NCBI GenBank assembly: GCA_049792815.1
Contig: JBARBG010000028.1
Coordinates: 1 to 14,687, forward strand
Source of the DNA: DAIDKA01 sp049792815
GTDB taxonomy: Bacteria; Pseudomonadota; Gammaproteobacteria; Steroidobacterales; Steroidobacteraceae
Length of the DNA stretch: 14,687 nt
Direction of reading: 5' to 3'
Shown: positions 1-8,191 of the stretch, piece by piece
Layout of the letters: the number at the start of each line of letters is the position of its first letter
Position numbering within the stretch: position 1 is the stretch's first letter
Made by a program: the position numbers and the translations under genes
The notes under the pieces: model-generated
What the model was told of the DNA's origin: nothing
What the model saw: only the letters and a program-made list of their open reading frames with translations
Databases searched by the model: none

Positions 1-2
1 TC

Positions 3-1025
3 CGTGACAAGGTCAGCCAGGACGCCGTCGCATCGGACCGGGCCGCCCAGTCCCTGCAGTCTGCGGAAGTGGCCGCCACCGCCGCCCGCGGCCGATTGGC
101 CGACCTGCGCCGTGAGCGCGCCGCGCGCAGCGCCGATCGTGCCAACACCGCCGCCGAGAAACGCAGCCGCGAGGCCGCAGTGGCCGAAATGCGCGCCGGC
201 CTTGCCCAGCAGATGCGCGCCGCCTACATGATCGGACGCGAGGAGCCCCTGAAACTGCTGCTCAACCAGCAGGACCCGGCGCGGGCGGGCCGGATGTTCG
301 CGTACTACAGCTATTTCGGCCGCGCCCGTGCCGGCGTGATCGCGGCCATCGACGCCGACATCCAGGCGCTGGCCACCCTGGACGCGCAGTTGGCGGCGGA
401 CGAGCAGCGGCTGGATGCCCTGCAGAGTGCCACCGCCGATGAGGTCAGGCAGTTGGAGGCGGCGCGTGTCCAGCGCGATGCGGCGCTGGTGGCCATCAAG
501 GCCGACTCCCGCAACAGCGCCCAGACGCTGCAGCGCCTGCAGGCCCAGCAGGGGGCGCTGACCGCCCTGCTGCGTGACCTGAAGCGCGCCATTGCGCCCT
601 TTCCCAGCGACGGCAGCGCGTTCGCCACCCTGCGCGGGCGGCTGGCCTGGCCCGTTGGCGGACATCTCGCCGCCCGCTTCGGTCAGGTGCGCGCCGGTGG
701 CCTGAAATGGGACGGCATGCTGATCGACACCGAAAGGGGCGCGGATGTGCGCGCGGTGTACCGCGGGCGGGTGATCTACGCTGACTGGCTGCCGGGTCTT
801 GGCCTGCTCACCATCATCGATCATGGCGAGGGATACCTCAGTCTCTATGGGCATAATGACCGGCTGTACAAGGCGGTCGGCGACACGGTGTCGGCCGGCG
901 ATGTGATCGCCGCCAGCGGCGACAGTGGCGGCAGCAGCCAACCGCAGCTGTATTTTGAAATCCGCAAGGGCAGCCGGCCGGTGGATCCGGGTCCCTGGTT
1001 CCGACAGGACCGGCCCGCCAACTAG
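3..1025 (+). CDS. envC: EnvC-like murein hydrolase activator (5' end cut off by window)
   Basis: The reading frame is already open at the window's first bases, so the N-terminus (and any signal peptide) is missing; 340 residues remain. Residues about 1-200 are Ala/Arg/Gln/Glu-rich heptad-like sequence typical of the EnvC coiled coil. Residues about 210-335 form a C-terminal LytM/M23 fold ending in a PGPWF-type tail. The metal-binding residues of active M23 peptidases are replaced: the first HxGxD motif reads WDGMLID (residues 236-242), and the last HxH region reads LYFEIR (316-321) with Tyr for His. E. coli EnvC is degenerate at the same places; it lacks peptidase activity and activates septal N-acetylmuramyl-L-alanine amidases in the periplasm via FtsEX. 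By homology this should be an amidase activator in daughter-cell separation. The stop lies 120 bases before the likely start of the next gene. Confidence 0.88.
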   Translation, partial: RDKVSQDAVASDRAAQSLQSAEVAATAARGRLADLRRERAARSADRANTAAEKRSREAAVAEMRAGLAQQMRAAYMIGREEPLKLLLNQQDPARAGRMFAYYSYFGRARAGVIAAIDADIQALATLDAQLAADEQRLDALQSATADEVRQLEAARVQRDAALVAIKADSRNSAQTLQRLQAQQGALTALLRDLKRAIAPFPSDGSAFATLRGRLAWPVGGHLAARFGQVRAGGLKWDGMLIDTERGADVRAVYRGRVIYADWLPGLGLLTIIDHGEGYLSLYGHNDRLYKAVGDTVSAGDVIAASGDSGGSSQPQLYFEIRKGSRPVDPGPWFRQDRPAN

Positions 1026-1074
1026 GTAATGATGCAGTGCAGCAAACATCCGGCGGTGCCGGTGCACGCGGCTG

Positions 1075-1119
1075 GTGCAGGAAATCTGCACAAGGCCCGC
1101 TGCAATTCGCCAACTGGCG
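1075..1119 (+). other. Two small hairpins between the envC-like gene and the GGDEF/EAL gene
   Basis: Two perfect short inverted repeats lie in the 120-base gap: GTGCAG-GAAAT-CTGCAC at 1075-1091 and CGCCA-AC-TGGCG at 1108-1119. Neither is followed by a T tract, so a classical intrinsic terminator is not supported. They could be mRNA processing or attenuation structures, or chance in GC-rich DNA. Their presence, together with more A/T at third codon positions, suggests bases 1026-1145 are untranslated although the frame is open. Confidence 0.3.
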
Positions 1120-1145
1120 CAAGGTTCCCACCACCCGCATTTGCG

Positions 1146-3413
1146 ATGTTTAGCGGTATGGCTGGAACAGTGATCGTCGAAGGCAGCAGTAACGTGTGGG
1201 AGTTCCTGGAATCCTTCGCCCAGCTGTTCCGCGCCATGCTGCCGCGCGCCGCGAACGTCGCGGTTTTCAACGCCGCCGGCCGCCTGCGCTGGTCAAGCGA
1301 TGCCACCATGGGTCCGGACCTGGGCAGTCGCGTGGAGGCCATGCTCCCCGTCGCGCGCGACCCCGCCGGCGGCGAAGGCACCCTGGAAATGATCGGCGGG
1401 CAACCGGCCTATCTGTTCTGGATCCGCAGCGATGAGCGCGCGCTGCTGGCCGTGGTTGCGGTGGTGATGCGCGTCGCCCCCAAAGAATCCGAACCGCGTT
1501 CGTTCAATTTCGCCTACTCCCTGCTGCGCCCCGCACTGGAGTGCCTGCGGCGCGAATTCGTCGCCGTGCATACCATCGAAGGTCTCAAGACTTCGATTGG
1601 CGAACTGGACCAGGACCTGGACCTGCTGCTGGCCGACGCCGCCGACGCCAATACGGCCGCCGACTGTGCGGACGAGCTGAAGGGCCTGCTGCAGCGAATC
1701 GTCGCCCACCTGGAATGCACGGTGGCCGCGCTGATCGTCCCGGAAAAAGGCATTGCGCTGGTGCGCGGCGCCACCGATTCAAAGGCCGATGGGCAGCTCA
1801 TCGCGCGCGCACACCGGCAGCTGCTGCAGATCGCAACCGGCGCCGCGCACCCGGTCATCCTCAATGACGCGGACAACGGGCCGCTGGCCAGTGTGATTTC
1901 CTGTCACGCGCTGGTGTGTCCGGTGCGCAATAGCCTCGGCCGCAGCATGGGCGTCATGGCATTGCTGCGCGATCCATTGACTCCGCAGTTTCGGCCGCGC
2001 GACGGCCGGGTGGCCGAAATCCTCGCGCGCCGCGCCGCTGTCGTGGTGGCCGGTCACTACGATGCGCTCAGCGGCCTGTACACCCGCGCGGCCTTCGAAC
2101 AGCGCGTCCGTTCGATCGTCGCCGAGCGCACCATCAACAGCACGCCCTGGAGCGCGCTGTACGTGAACTGCGACCGGCTGCACGTCATCAATGACAACCA
2201 CGGCATGCACGTCGGCGACACCGTCATCGGACAGCTCGGTGAACTGATCCGCGGCCGCCTGCCGCCGGGCGCGCTGGCCGCGCGCATTTCCGGTGACCGC
2301 TTCACCGTACTGCTGCCGACCGAGGCCGAAGATGCCGCCCGTTTCGCCGAATCGCTGCGCGTCGGCGCGGAGATGCTGAGCGTTCTGCATCCGGGCAAGG
2401 ACATCAGCATCACCATCAGCGTCGGCGTGGCGCCCCTTGAAAACGGACGCGGCGGTGAACTTGCGCATTCACTGGCCGCCGCCGAAACCGCCTGCAAGGC
2501 CGCCAAGGATCGCGGCCGCAACCGCGTCGCGACCTACCAGGCCAATGACGAGAGCATCATCCGCCGCTTCTCCGACATCGACGTGGTGACGCGCGTGCGC
2601 GAGGCCCTCACCCACAACCGGCTGCGGCTTGATGCGCAACCCATCGCGCCGTTCAGCGAATCCAGGCACAAGCCGCCGCACTTCGAACTGCTGCTGCGCA
2701 TGATCGGCCGCGACGGCGAGACGCTCGGCCCCGACACCTTCCTGTCGGCGGCGGTGCGCTACCAGATGATGGCCGACATCGACCGCTGGGTGCTCAAGCG
2801 CGCCATCACGCTGCTCAAGCCCTACACGGAACAGCTGCAGTCCCGTCCCTGCGTGTTCTCCATCAATTTCTCCGGCCAGTCCCTGGGCGATGACGAATTT
2901 CCGGAATTCCTGTTCGACAGCGTCCAGAAGAGCGGCATCAACCCGCGGGTGTTCTGCTTCGAACTCACCGAGAACGCCACCATTTTGAACCTGTCGCGGG
3001 CCGAGGTGGTGATGCGGCGGCTGCGGCGCATGGGCTGCGAGGTGGCGCTCGATGACTTCGGCACCGGCCTGTGTTCGTTGTCCTACCTGCGGCAGCTGCC
3101 GGTCACAATGCTGAAGATCGACGGCAGCTTCGTCCGCGATGTCACCCGCGACCCGCGCGCCGACAGCATGGTGCAGGTCATCGCCCAACTCGCGCGCACC
3201 ATGTCACTGGACACCGTTGCGGAGTATGTGGAGACTGAAGAGATCCGCGAGCGGATCGCCCAACACGGCGTCGACTATGCGCAAGGCTACGCCATCGGGC
3301 GCGCCGAGCCATTCGATGAAGTCCTGAAGCGTCTGCCCCAGCTCAATGGCGGCGTGCCGGTGATCAGCACCGGCGCCACCGGGCCAGCGGCGCTGGCGGC
3401 CGGAAACAGCTGA
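1146..3413 (+). CDS. GAF-GGDEF-EAL protein, probable c-di-GMP phosphodiesterase
   Basis: This 755-residue protein (from ATG 1146) has no obvious membrane segment and should be cytosolic. After an N-terminal region of unknown fold and a GAF-like segment (about residues 150-310) comes a GGDEF domain. Its signature reads SGDRF (382-386) instead of GG(D/E)EF, and the N-terminal motif reads DALSGLYTR, so cyclase activity is doubtful and a GTP-binding or regulatory role more likely. The C-terminal EAL domain (about 500-745) looks competent: ELL for EAL (E514), NFS, FELTEN, LDDFGTG (D636, D637), KIDGSF (K657), VET (E696) and QGYAIGR. The predicted reaction is c-di-GMP to pGpG. The frame is open to ATG 1029, but the first 39 codons there have atypical composition and hairpins. 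ATG 1158 and GTG 1194 (GAAGG upstream) are alternatives; none has a strong ribosome site. Confidence 0.88.
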   Translation: MFSGMAGTVIVEGSSNVWEFLESFAQLFRAMLPRAANVAVFNAAGRLRWSSDATMGPDLGSRVEAMLPVARDPAGGEGTLEMIGGQPAYLFWIRSDERALLAVVAVVMRVAPKESEPRSFNFAYSLLRPALECLRREFVAVHTIEGLKTSIGELDQDLDLLLADAADANTAADCADELKGLLQRIVAHLECTVAALIVPEKGIALVRGATDSKADGQLIARAHRQLLQIATGAAHPVILNDADNGPLASVISCHALVCPVRNSLGRSMGVMALLRDPLTPQFRPRDGRVAEILARRAAVVVAGHYDALSGLYTRAAFEQRVRSIVAERTINSTPWSALYVNCDRLHVINDNHGMHVGDTVIGQLGELIRGRLPPGALAARISGDRFTVLLPTEAEDAARFAESLRVGAEMLSVLHPGKDISITISVGVAPLENGRGGELAHSLAAAETACKAAKDRGRNRVATYQANDESIIRRFSDIDVVTRVREALTHNRLRLDAQPIAPFSESRHKPPHFELLLRMIGRDGETLGPDTFLSAAVRYQMMADIDRWVLKRAITLLKPYTEQLQSRPCVFSINFSGQSLGDDEFPEFLFDSVQKSGINPRVFCFELTENATILNLSRAEVVMRRLRRMGCEVALDDFGTGLCSLSYLRQLPVTMLKIDGSFVRDVTRDPRADSMVQVIAQLARTMSLDTVAEYVETEEIRERIAQHGVDYAQGYAIGRAEPFDEVLKRLPQLNGGVPVISTGATGPAALAAGNS

Positions 3414-3463
3414 CCCGCCCGACCCGCCGCCGCGTTGGCGAAGCGTTTTGTCGAGGTTGAACT

Positions 3464-4105
3464 TTGGGCGTACTGCATTTCCTGCTGGATACATTCCTGC
3501 ACCTGGACCGGCACCTGGTCGATGTCATCGCCCTGTACCACACCTGGATCTATGGCATCGTCTTCGTGATCATCTTTGCCGAGACCGGCCTCGTGGTCAC
3601 TCCATTCCTTCCCGGCGATTCACTGCTGTTCGCGACCGGGGCGCTGGCGGCGGTGGATACGACCGGCACCTTGCATGCGCCGCTGATGTGGATTCTGGTA
3701 TGCGCCGCCGCGATTCTCGGCAATACCTGCAACTACGCGATCGGCCGCGCCCTGGGTCCGCGGGCGTTTTCCGGGCGGATCCGCCTGCTGAAGCCCGAAC
3801 ACCTCAAGCGCACCGAGGCCTTCTTCGTCCGCCACGGCGCGCTGACGATACTGCTGTCGCGCTTCATGCCGCTGTTGCGCACCTTCGCACCCTTTGTGGC
3901 GGGCGTGGGCCGGATGCCGTACGCGACCTTTCAGGGCTACAACATCGCCGGCGGCATCGCCTGGGGGAGCCTGTTCATCTGGGGCGGCTACCTGTTCGGC
4001 AACATCCCGCTGGTGAAGAACAATTTCGGCCTGGTGACGGTGGCCATCATCTGCGTGTCACTGTTGCCCATGGCGTGGGCCGTCTTCAGCGATCGCAAAC
4101 GGTGA
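3464..4105 (+). CDS. DedA family integral membrane protein
   Basis: 213 residues, the usual length for DedA/SNARE-associated (PF09335) proteins, which are thought to move phospholipid carriers such as undecaprenyl phosphate or phosphatidylethanolamine across the inner membrane. The conserved re-entrant region reads AETGLVVTPFLPGDSLLF, with acidic E40 and D52. The second signature, with R133 and R139, reads LLSRFMPLLRTFAPFVAG. These four residues match the charged positions reported essential in E. coli YqjA. Hydrophobic segments lie at about 28-47, 73-95, 125-147, 158-178 and 187-207. The start is TTG at 3464, chosen because GAGG at 3453-3456 lies 7 bases upstream and because the encoded N-terminus fits the family. 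The 3' end overlaps the convergent cyclase gene by 20 bases. It could share a transcript with the GGDEF/EAL gene 50 bases upstream. Confidence 0.9.
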   Translation: MGVLHFLLDTFLHLDRHLVDVIALYHTWIYGIVFVIIFAETGLVVTPFLPGDSLLFATGALAAVDTTGTLHAPLMWILVCAAAILGNTCNYAIGRALGPRAFSGRIRLLKPEHLKRTEAFFVRHGALTILLSRFMPLLRTFAPFVAGVGRMPYATFQGYNIAGGIAWGSLFIWGGYLFGNIPLVKNNFGLVTVAIICVSLLPMAWAVFSDRKR

Positions 4106-5024
4106 CGCGGTTGCGTCCCCCGCGCTTGCTGCGATAGAGGGCGGCATCCGCCTGGCGCAGCAGCGCCTCGGCCGCGGCGCCGTTCGGACCAGGGCCTGGG
4201 TCAAGGGCGGCGACGCCGAAACTTGCGGTGTAGCGTACTTCGCCGGACTCGGTGCGCAGCACGCTCCCGGCGCACAGCTCGCGCAGCTTCTCAGCCACCT
4301 TCACGGCCTGCGCCAGGTCCGTGTCCGGCAGCACCACCACGAACTCCTCGCCGCCGTAGCGAGCGACCCAGTCGATGTCCTCGCGAATCGCGCTGCGCGC
4401 CAGCGCGACGAAATTCTTGAGCACGTCATCGCCGACCTGATGCCCATGCTGGTCGTTGATCGACTTGAAGAAATCAAGGTCCGCCAAGATGGCCGACAGC
4501 GGCCGCGGCCGGCGCCGTGCCTGCTCCACCTCCTGCATCAGCTGCTCATTGAGGTAGCGGCGGTTGAAGGTATCCACCAGTGGATCGGTGATGGACAGCC
4601 GCTGGATCTGCGCGTTGGCATCGCGCAGCGATTGTTCCAGCCGCACGATGCGGCGGCCCGCGGCCAGGCGCGCCAGCAGCTCCGCCTCGTCGGCGGGCTT
4701 GCGGACATAGTCGTCGGCGCCGGCTTCAAGGCCGATCACGACGCTGCGTGTGGATATCTGGCCCGTCAGCAGCAGGATGTACAGATAGCCCGGCAGGCGC
4801 GTGGCGCGCACCTTGCGGCATAGGGTGGGACCGTCCATGCCGGGCATTTCCCAGTCGGTGACCAGCAGCTGGAAGCGCCCGGTGGCGAGCTTCTCGAGCG
4901 CGCTGGCGCCATCGCTCGCGGTTTCCACAGCGAAGCCACCCCGACGCAGCATGCGCTGGGTCATCAGCATCTGGGTGGGTTCATCCTCCACCAGCAGCAG
5001 GCGCAGCGGTGCTTCGGCGCTCAA
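4086..5024 (-). CDS. REC-GGDEF response regulator, diguanylate cyclase
   Basis: 312 residues. An N-terminal receiver (residues 7-125) has the acidic pair in VEDE, phospho-acceptor D57 in TDWEMPGMDG and K109 in VRKP. A short helix links it to a GGDEF domain (about 145-310) with an intact GGEEF signature (224-228) in ARYGGEEF and the metal-binding ADLDFFKSIND. This is the PleD/WspR-type layout that makes c-di-GMP from GTP upon phosphorylation and dimerisation. The inhibitory I-site RxxD is not intact: the aligned tetrad is EDID (215-218). The start is TTG at 5024. It overlaps the kinase stop in TTGA and has GAGG about 9 bases upstream, inside the kinase gene, so the two are probably translationally coupled. 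The upstream hybrid kinase, which ends in an HPt, is the likely phosphodonor (inference). Confidence 0.93.
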   Translation of the reverse strand: MSAEAPLRLLLVEDEPTQMLMTQRMLRRGGFAVETASDGASALEKLATGRFQLLVTDWEMPGMDGPTLCRKVRATRLPGYLYILLLTGQISTRSVVIGLEAGADDYVRKPADEAELLARLAAGRRIVRLEQSLRDANAQIQRLSITDPLVDTFNRRYLNEQLMQEVEQARRRPRPLSAILADLDFFKSINDQHGHQVGDDVLKNFVALARSAIREDIDWVARYGGEEFVVVLPDTDLAQAVKVAEKLRELCAGSVLRTESGEVRYTASFGVAALDPGPGPNGAAAEALLRQADAALYRSKRGGRNRVTVCDR

Positions 5025-8000
5025 GAAAAACTGACCTCAATGACGCGGGCGCATTCGCCCAGCGCCGAGCGCAGCTGCTCCACCAGCCCGGAGAGCTCCG
5101 CGCCAGGGGCCACCGGGGCGGTGTGCTCCAAGGCCAGCGACAGGTCCATGATGCGCTGGGCACAAACGCTCCCGGCGCCGCCTTTGAGCTTGTGCGCCAG
5201 CGCCTTCACCTGCACACGGTCCTCGCCGGCAACCGCCTGCCGCAGTTCCTCGAACAGACGGGTGCTGCTGGCCATGAAGGTACGGCACAGCTCCTCCATG
5301 AACTGCGGGTCATCGCCAACCAGAGTGCGCAGGCGCGCCAGGTCCAGGGCCGGCGCGATCACGCGCTCGACCGGGCTGCGCGCCGCGTCAAGCGTGGCCG
5401 GATCGCGCGCACTTCCCAGTCCGTGGCGCTCGAGGATTGACCGCAGCTGCCGCGGTTGCAGCGGCTTGGTCAGCAGGCCGTCCATGCCGGCCGCAAGGCA
5501 GCGATCAAGCTCATCGGTCATGGCGCTGGCGGTGAGCGCGACGATGGGCACGCGCCGGCCCGGCGTCTCGGCGCGGCGTATTTCGCGGGTCGCCGTGAGG
5601 CCGTCCATGATGGGCATCTGCACGTCCATGAGCACCAGATCGATGTTTGAGTGCGCGCAGAATTCTACGGCCCGCAATCCATTGTCCGCCAGTTCGACCT
5701 GGCAGCCGAGCCGCTCCAGGAACCGCTTTGTCACCTGCTGGTTGACGATGTTGTCCTCCGCAACCAGCACCCGGCCGCGGTACTGGCCGACGGCCTTCTC
5801 CGCCGCCAGCGAACTGCGCGTGACCAGCTGCGCGTGCGAGCCGCTCTGGTGGGTGCTGTCCATGACCCGCTCGACGCAGGCGCGCAGCTCGCGGCCGCGC
5901 ACCGGCTTGGTCAGATAGCCGGCAAATCCCAGATCCGCGAGCCGTCGCGTGCCGCCATGGCGGTCGAGCGAGGTGAGCAGCACCAGCGGCACCGGCTCAA
6001 GCTCCGGATCGCTCTTGAGCTTCTGCGCCAGCCAGCTGCCGTCGGCGTCCGGCATCTGGTCGTCGGCAATCACCAGGTCAAAGGGCTGCCCCTCGGCAAC
6101 CGCCTGCTTGAGCAACGCCACCACGTCCCGGGCACGCCCGGTGGTCTGCACAACATGGCCCGCGGGCAGCAACTGGCCGCGCAGCACCCGGCGGTTCGTG
6201 TCGTTGTCATCGACGACCAGGATGCGGCGGCTGACCGTGGCCTGCGGTAACTCGAGCAGACGCTCGGTGGTCGTGGCCAGGGGTTCGCAGGGCAAGGTCA
6301 CCGAGAAGCTGGTGCCCACGCCCGGTCTTGACACCACGTTCACGGTGCCGCCCATCAGTTCGCACAGCCGCTTCACGATGGACAGCCCCAGGCCGGTACC
6401 GCCGAAGTGGCGCGTCGTTGAGGCGTCGGCCTGCACAAAGGGCTGAAACAGCCTCTCGACCACGTCCGGTGCCATGCCGACACCCGTATCACGCACTTCG
6501 AAGTGCAGCAGTACCCGGTCGCTGCGCGTGCCCAGGTTGTGTACCTCGATGACGACCTCGCCGGCCTGGGTGAACTTCAGGGCATTGTTCGCGAGGTTGG
6601 TCAGGATCTGCCGCAACCGATGCGGGTCCGCCAGCACGCACTCCGGCGTCGCCGGATCCACATTGACGATGAACTCGAGATTCTTGGCCGCGGCCTGCAC
6701 GGCCATCATGGCGCCGACATCCTCGACGCAGTCACGGACATCCACCTCGACCGCCTCGACTTCAAGCCGCCCGGCTTCGATCTTCGAGAAATCCAGGATG
6801 TCATTGAGTATCCCCAGGAGCGAGGTCGCCGAAGTGCGGATGGTCTCGGCGTATTCGTGCTGCACGGCGTTGAGCGAAGTGTCGAGCAGCAGCTCGGTCA
6901 TGCCCAGTACGCCATTCATCGGCGTACGGATCTCATGACTCATGTTGGCCAGGAAATCACTCTTGGCGCGATTGGCGGCAGAGGCCTCCTCGGTCGCGGC
7001 CACCAGGGCGGCGCTCGCCTTCAGTTGCGCGGTGATGTCCTGGATGGAGCCGGACAAATGCGTCGGCGTGCCGTTCTCATTGCGCTCGCAGCGCCCGCGT
7101 GAACGAACCCAGCGGTTTTCGCCGTTGCGATGGCGTACCGGAAACATCACATCAAAGGAGGTGCCCTGCTCGACGTGCTGCCGCGCGGCTTCCTCCACCG
7201 AGATGCGCTCGGCGGGGGGCGTCAGCTCCAGGATGCTGGACGGAAAGGGCTCATCGCAGGTGTAGCCCAGCATCTCGCGCACGCTGGGCGAATACCAGGT
7301 GGCGCCGCTCACCAGATCGTACTCATACAGGCCGTCGCTGCTGCCCTCGACCGCGCGCTCGAAGCGCGCCCGGATTTCGCGCAGCTCCACCTGGGCCTGC
7401 CGTTCATCATGGATGTCGATCAGCTGGCCCGTGAGGCTCGCGATGCGCCCCAGCTTGTCGCGCTCCGTCGCCCCGCGGCGGCGGAACCAGCGCCACTGGC
7501 CGGTGGCGGTGCGCAGGCGCAGCTGCACGTCGTACGGGGATTCATCGGCGATATGGCGCGCGAAGGCGGCGCGAACCGCGGCCTCATCCTCAGGATGGGT
7601 TTCGGCGTGAAAGCTTGCGGCGCTTACCCGCCGTTCACGCGGCGCGAACCCCAGCAGCTGCTGATAGGCTTCCGAGCACCACACCTGGTCGGTGCCGAAG
7701 TCGTACTCCCAGTGCCCCTGGAAGCTGGAGCGCGAGGCGCGCTGCAGCCGCAGTTCCGCCTCGTACTGCTGGGTGACATCCTGCACCGCGCCGGACAGCC
7801 TGACGGTGCGGTCATCGACCACCTCGGCATCCCCGACACAGCGCACCCACAGGCGCGCCCCGTCACGACGCACGGCCGGCAGTGTCAGGTCGAGGCCCTT
7901 GCCGTTGGCGACAGCTTCACGAAATGCGGTGTCGAGAATCGGCCGGGCTTCCTGCGCAAAGCAATCCACAAACTGCGCCAGCGTGATCACGGCCGACCGA

Positions 8001-8155
8001 TCCATGCCGAAAATCTGCCGGGCGTGGCTGGACCACAGCGGAGTCATCGACTCGACGTCCAGCTCCCAGGCGCCCAGGCCGGTCATGTTGGCAATGGTGT
8101 CCAGCAGGTGGGCGCTGCGTTGCTGGAGGGTTTCGGGGGACGGGCGGGCGGGCAT
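5021..8155 (-). CDS. Soluble hybrid sensor histidine kinase: PAS-PAS-PAS-HisKA-HATPase-REC-REC-HPt
   Basis: 1044 residues with no transmembrane segment, so it probably senses a cytosolic signal or works with a partner. In order: PAS at about 15-130, 140-255 and 262-385; HisKA with H407 in NMSHEIRTP; HATPase about 505-625 with N box NLANNALKF and G boxes DTGVGM and GGTGLGL; REC1 643-765 with likely acceptor D698 in ADDQMPDADG; REC2 793-912 with D844 in LMDVQMPIMDG; HPt about 945-1040 with H988 in AHKLKGGAGS. The order resembles BarA/ArcB-type phosphorelays. REC1 has lost some typical context and may be regulatory. The frame stays open to 8398, but ATG 8155 (AGG about 9 bases upstream) is preferred: the extension would run antisense through the divergent AHSA1 gene and is Pro/Arg-rich, unlike a sensor N-terminus. 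The stop overlaps the start of the cyclase gene. Confidence 0.94.
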   Translation of the reverse strand: MPARPSPETLQQRSAHLLDTIANMTGLGAWELDVESMTPLWSSHARQIFGMDRSAVITLAQFVDCFAQEARPILDTAFREAVANGKGLDLTLPAVRRDGARLWVRCVGDAEVVDDRTVRLSGAVQDVTQQYEAELRLQRASRSSFQGHWEYDFGTDQVWCSEAYQQLLGFAPRERRVSAASFHAETHPEDEAAVRAAFARHIADESPYDVQLRLRTATGQWRWFRRRGATERDKLGRIASLTGQLIDIHDERQAQVELREIRARFERAVEGSSDGLYEYDLVSGATWYSPSVREMLGYTCDEPFPSSILELTPPAERISVEEAARQHVEQGTSFDVMFPVRHRNGENRWVRSRGRCERNENGTPTHLSGSIQDITAQLKASAALVAATEEASAANRAKSDFLANMSHEIRTPMNGVLGMTELLLDTSLNAVQHEYAETIRTSATSLLGILNDILDFSKIEAGRLEVEAVEVDVRDCVEDVGAMMAVQAAAKNLEFIVNVDPATPECVLADPHRLRQILTNLANNALKFTQAGEVVIEVHNLGTRSDRVLLHFEVRDTGVGMAPDVVERLFQPFVQADASTTRHFGGTGLGLSIVKRLCELMGGTVNVVSRPGVGTSFSVTLPCEPLATTTERLLELPQATVSRRILVVDDNDTNRRVLRGQLLPAGHVVQTTGRARDVVALLKQAVAEGQPFDLVIADDQMPDADGSWLAQKLKSDPELEPVPLVLLTSLDRHGGTRRLADLGFAGYLTKPVRGRELRACVERVMDSTHQSGSHAQLVTRSSLAAEKAVGQYRGRVLVAEDNIVNQQVTKRFLERLGCQVELADNGLRAVEFCAHSNIDLVLMDVQMPIMDGLTATREIRRAETPGRRVPIVALTASAMTDELDRCLAAGMDGLLTKPLQPRQLRSILERHGLGSARDPATLDAARSPVERVIAPALDLARLRTLVGDDPQFMEELCRTFMASSTRLFEELRQAVAGEDRVQVKALAHKLKGGAGSVCAQRIMDLSLALEHTAPVAPGAELSGLVEQLRSALGECARVIEVSFS

Positions 8156-8191
8156 GGGAATCAACCTACAAAACCGTGGCACAATCCGCCA

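Noticed and set aside
1779..3188. Long minus-strand open frames inside the GGDEF/EAL gene
   Set aside because: His/Val/Gly/Ala-rich translations with no domains, opposite a gene with clear GAF/GGDEF/EAL motifs.
7130..8191. Long open frame running into the AHSA1 gene on the plus strand
   Set aside because: It is antisense to the kinase PAS region and encodes no recognisable domain before 8192; the frame is open because of high GC content.
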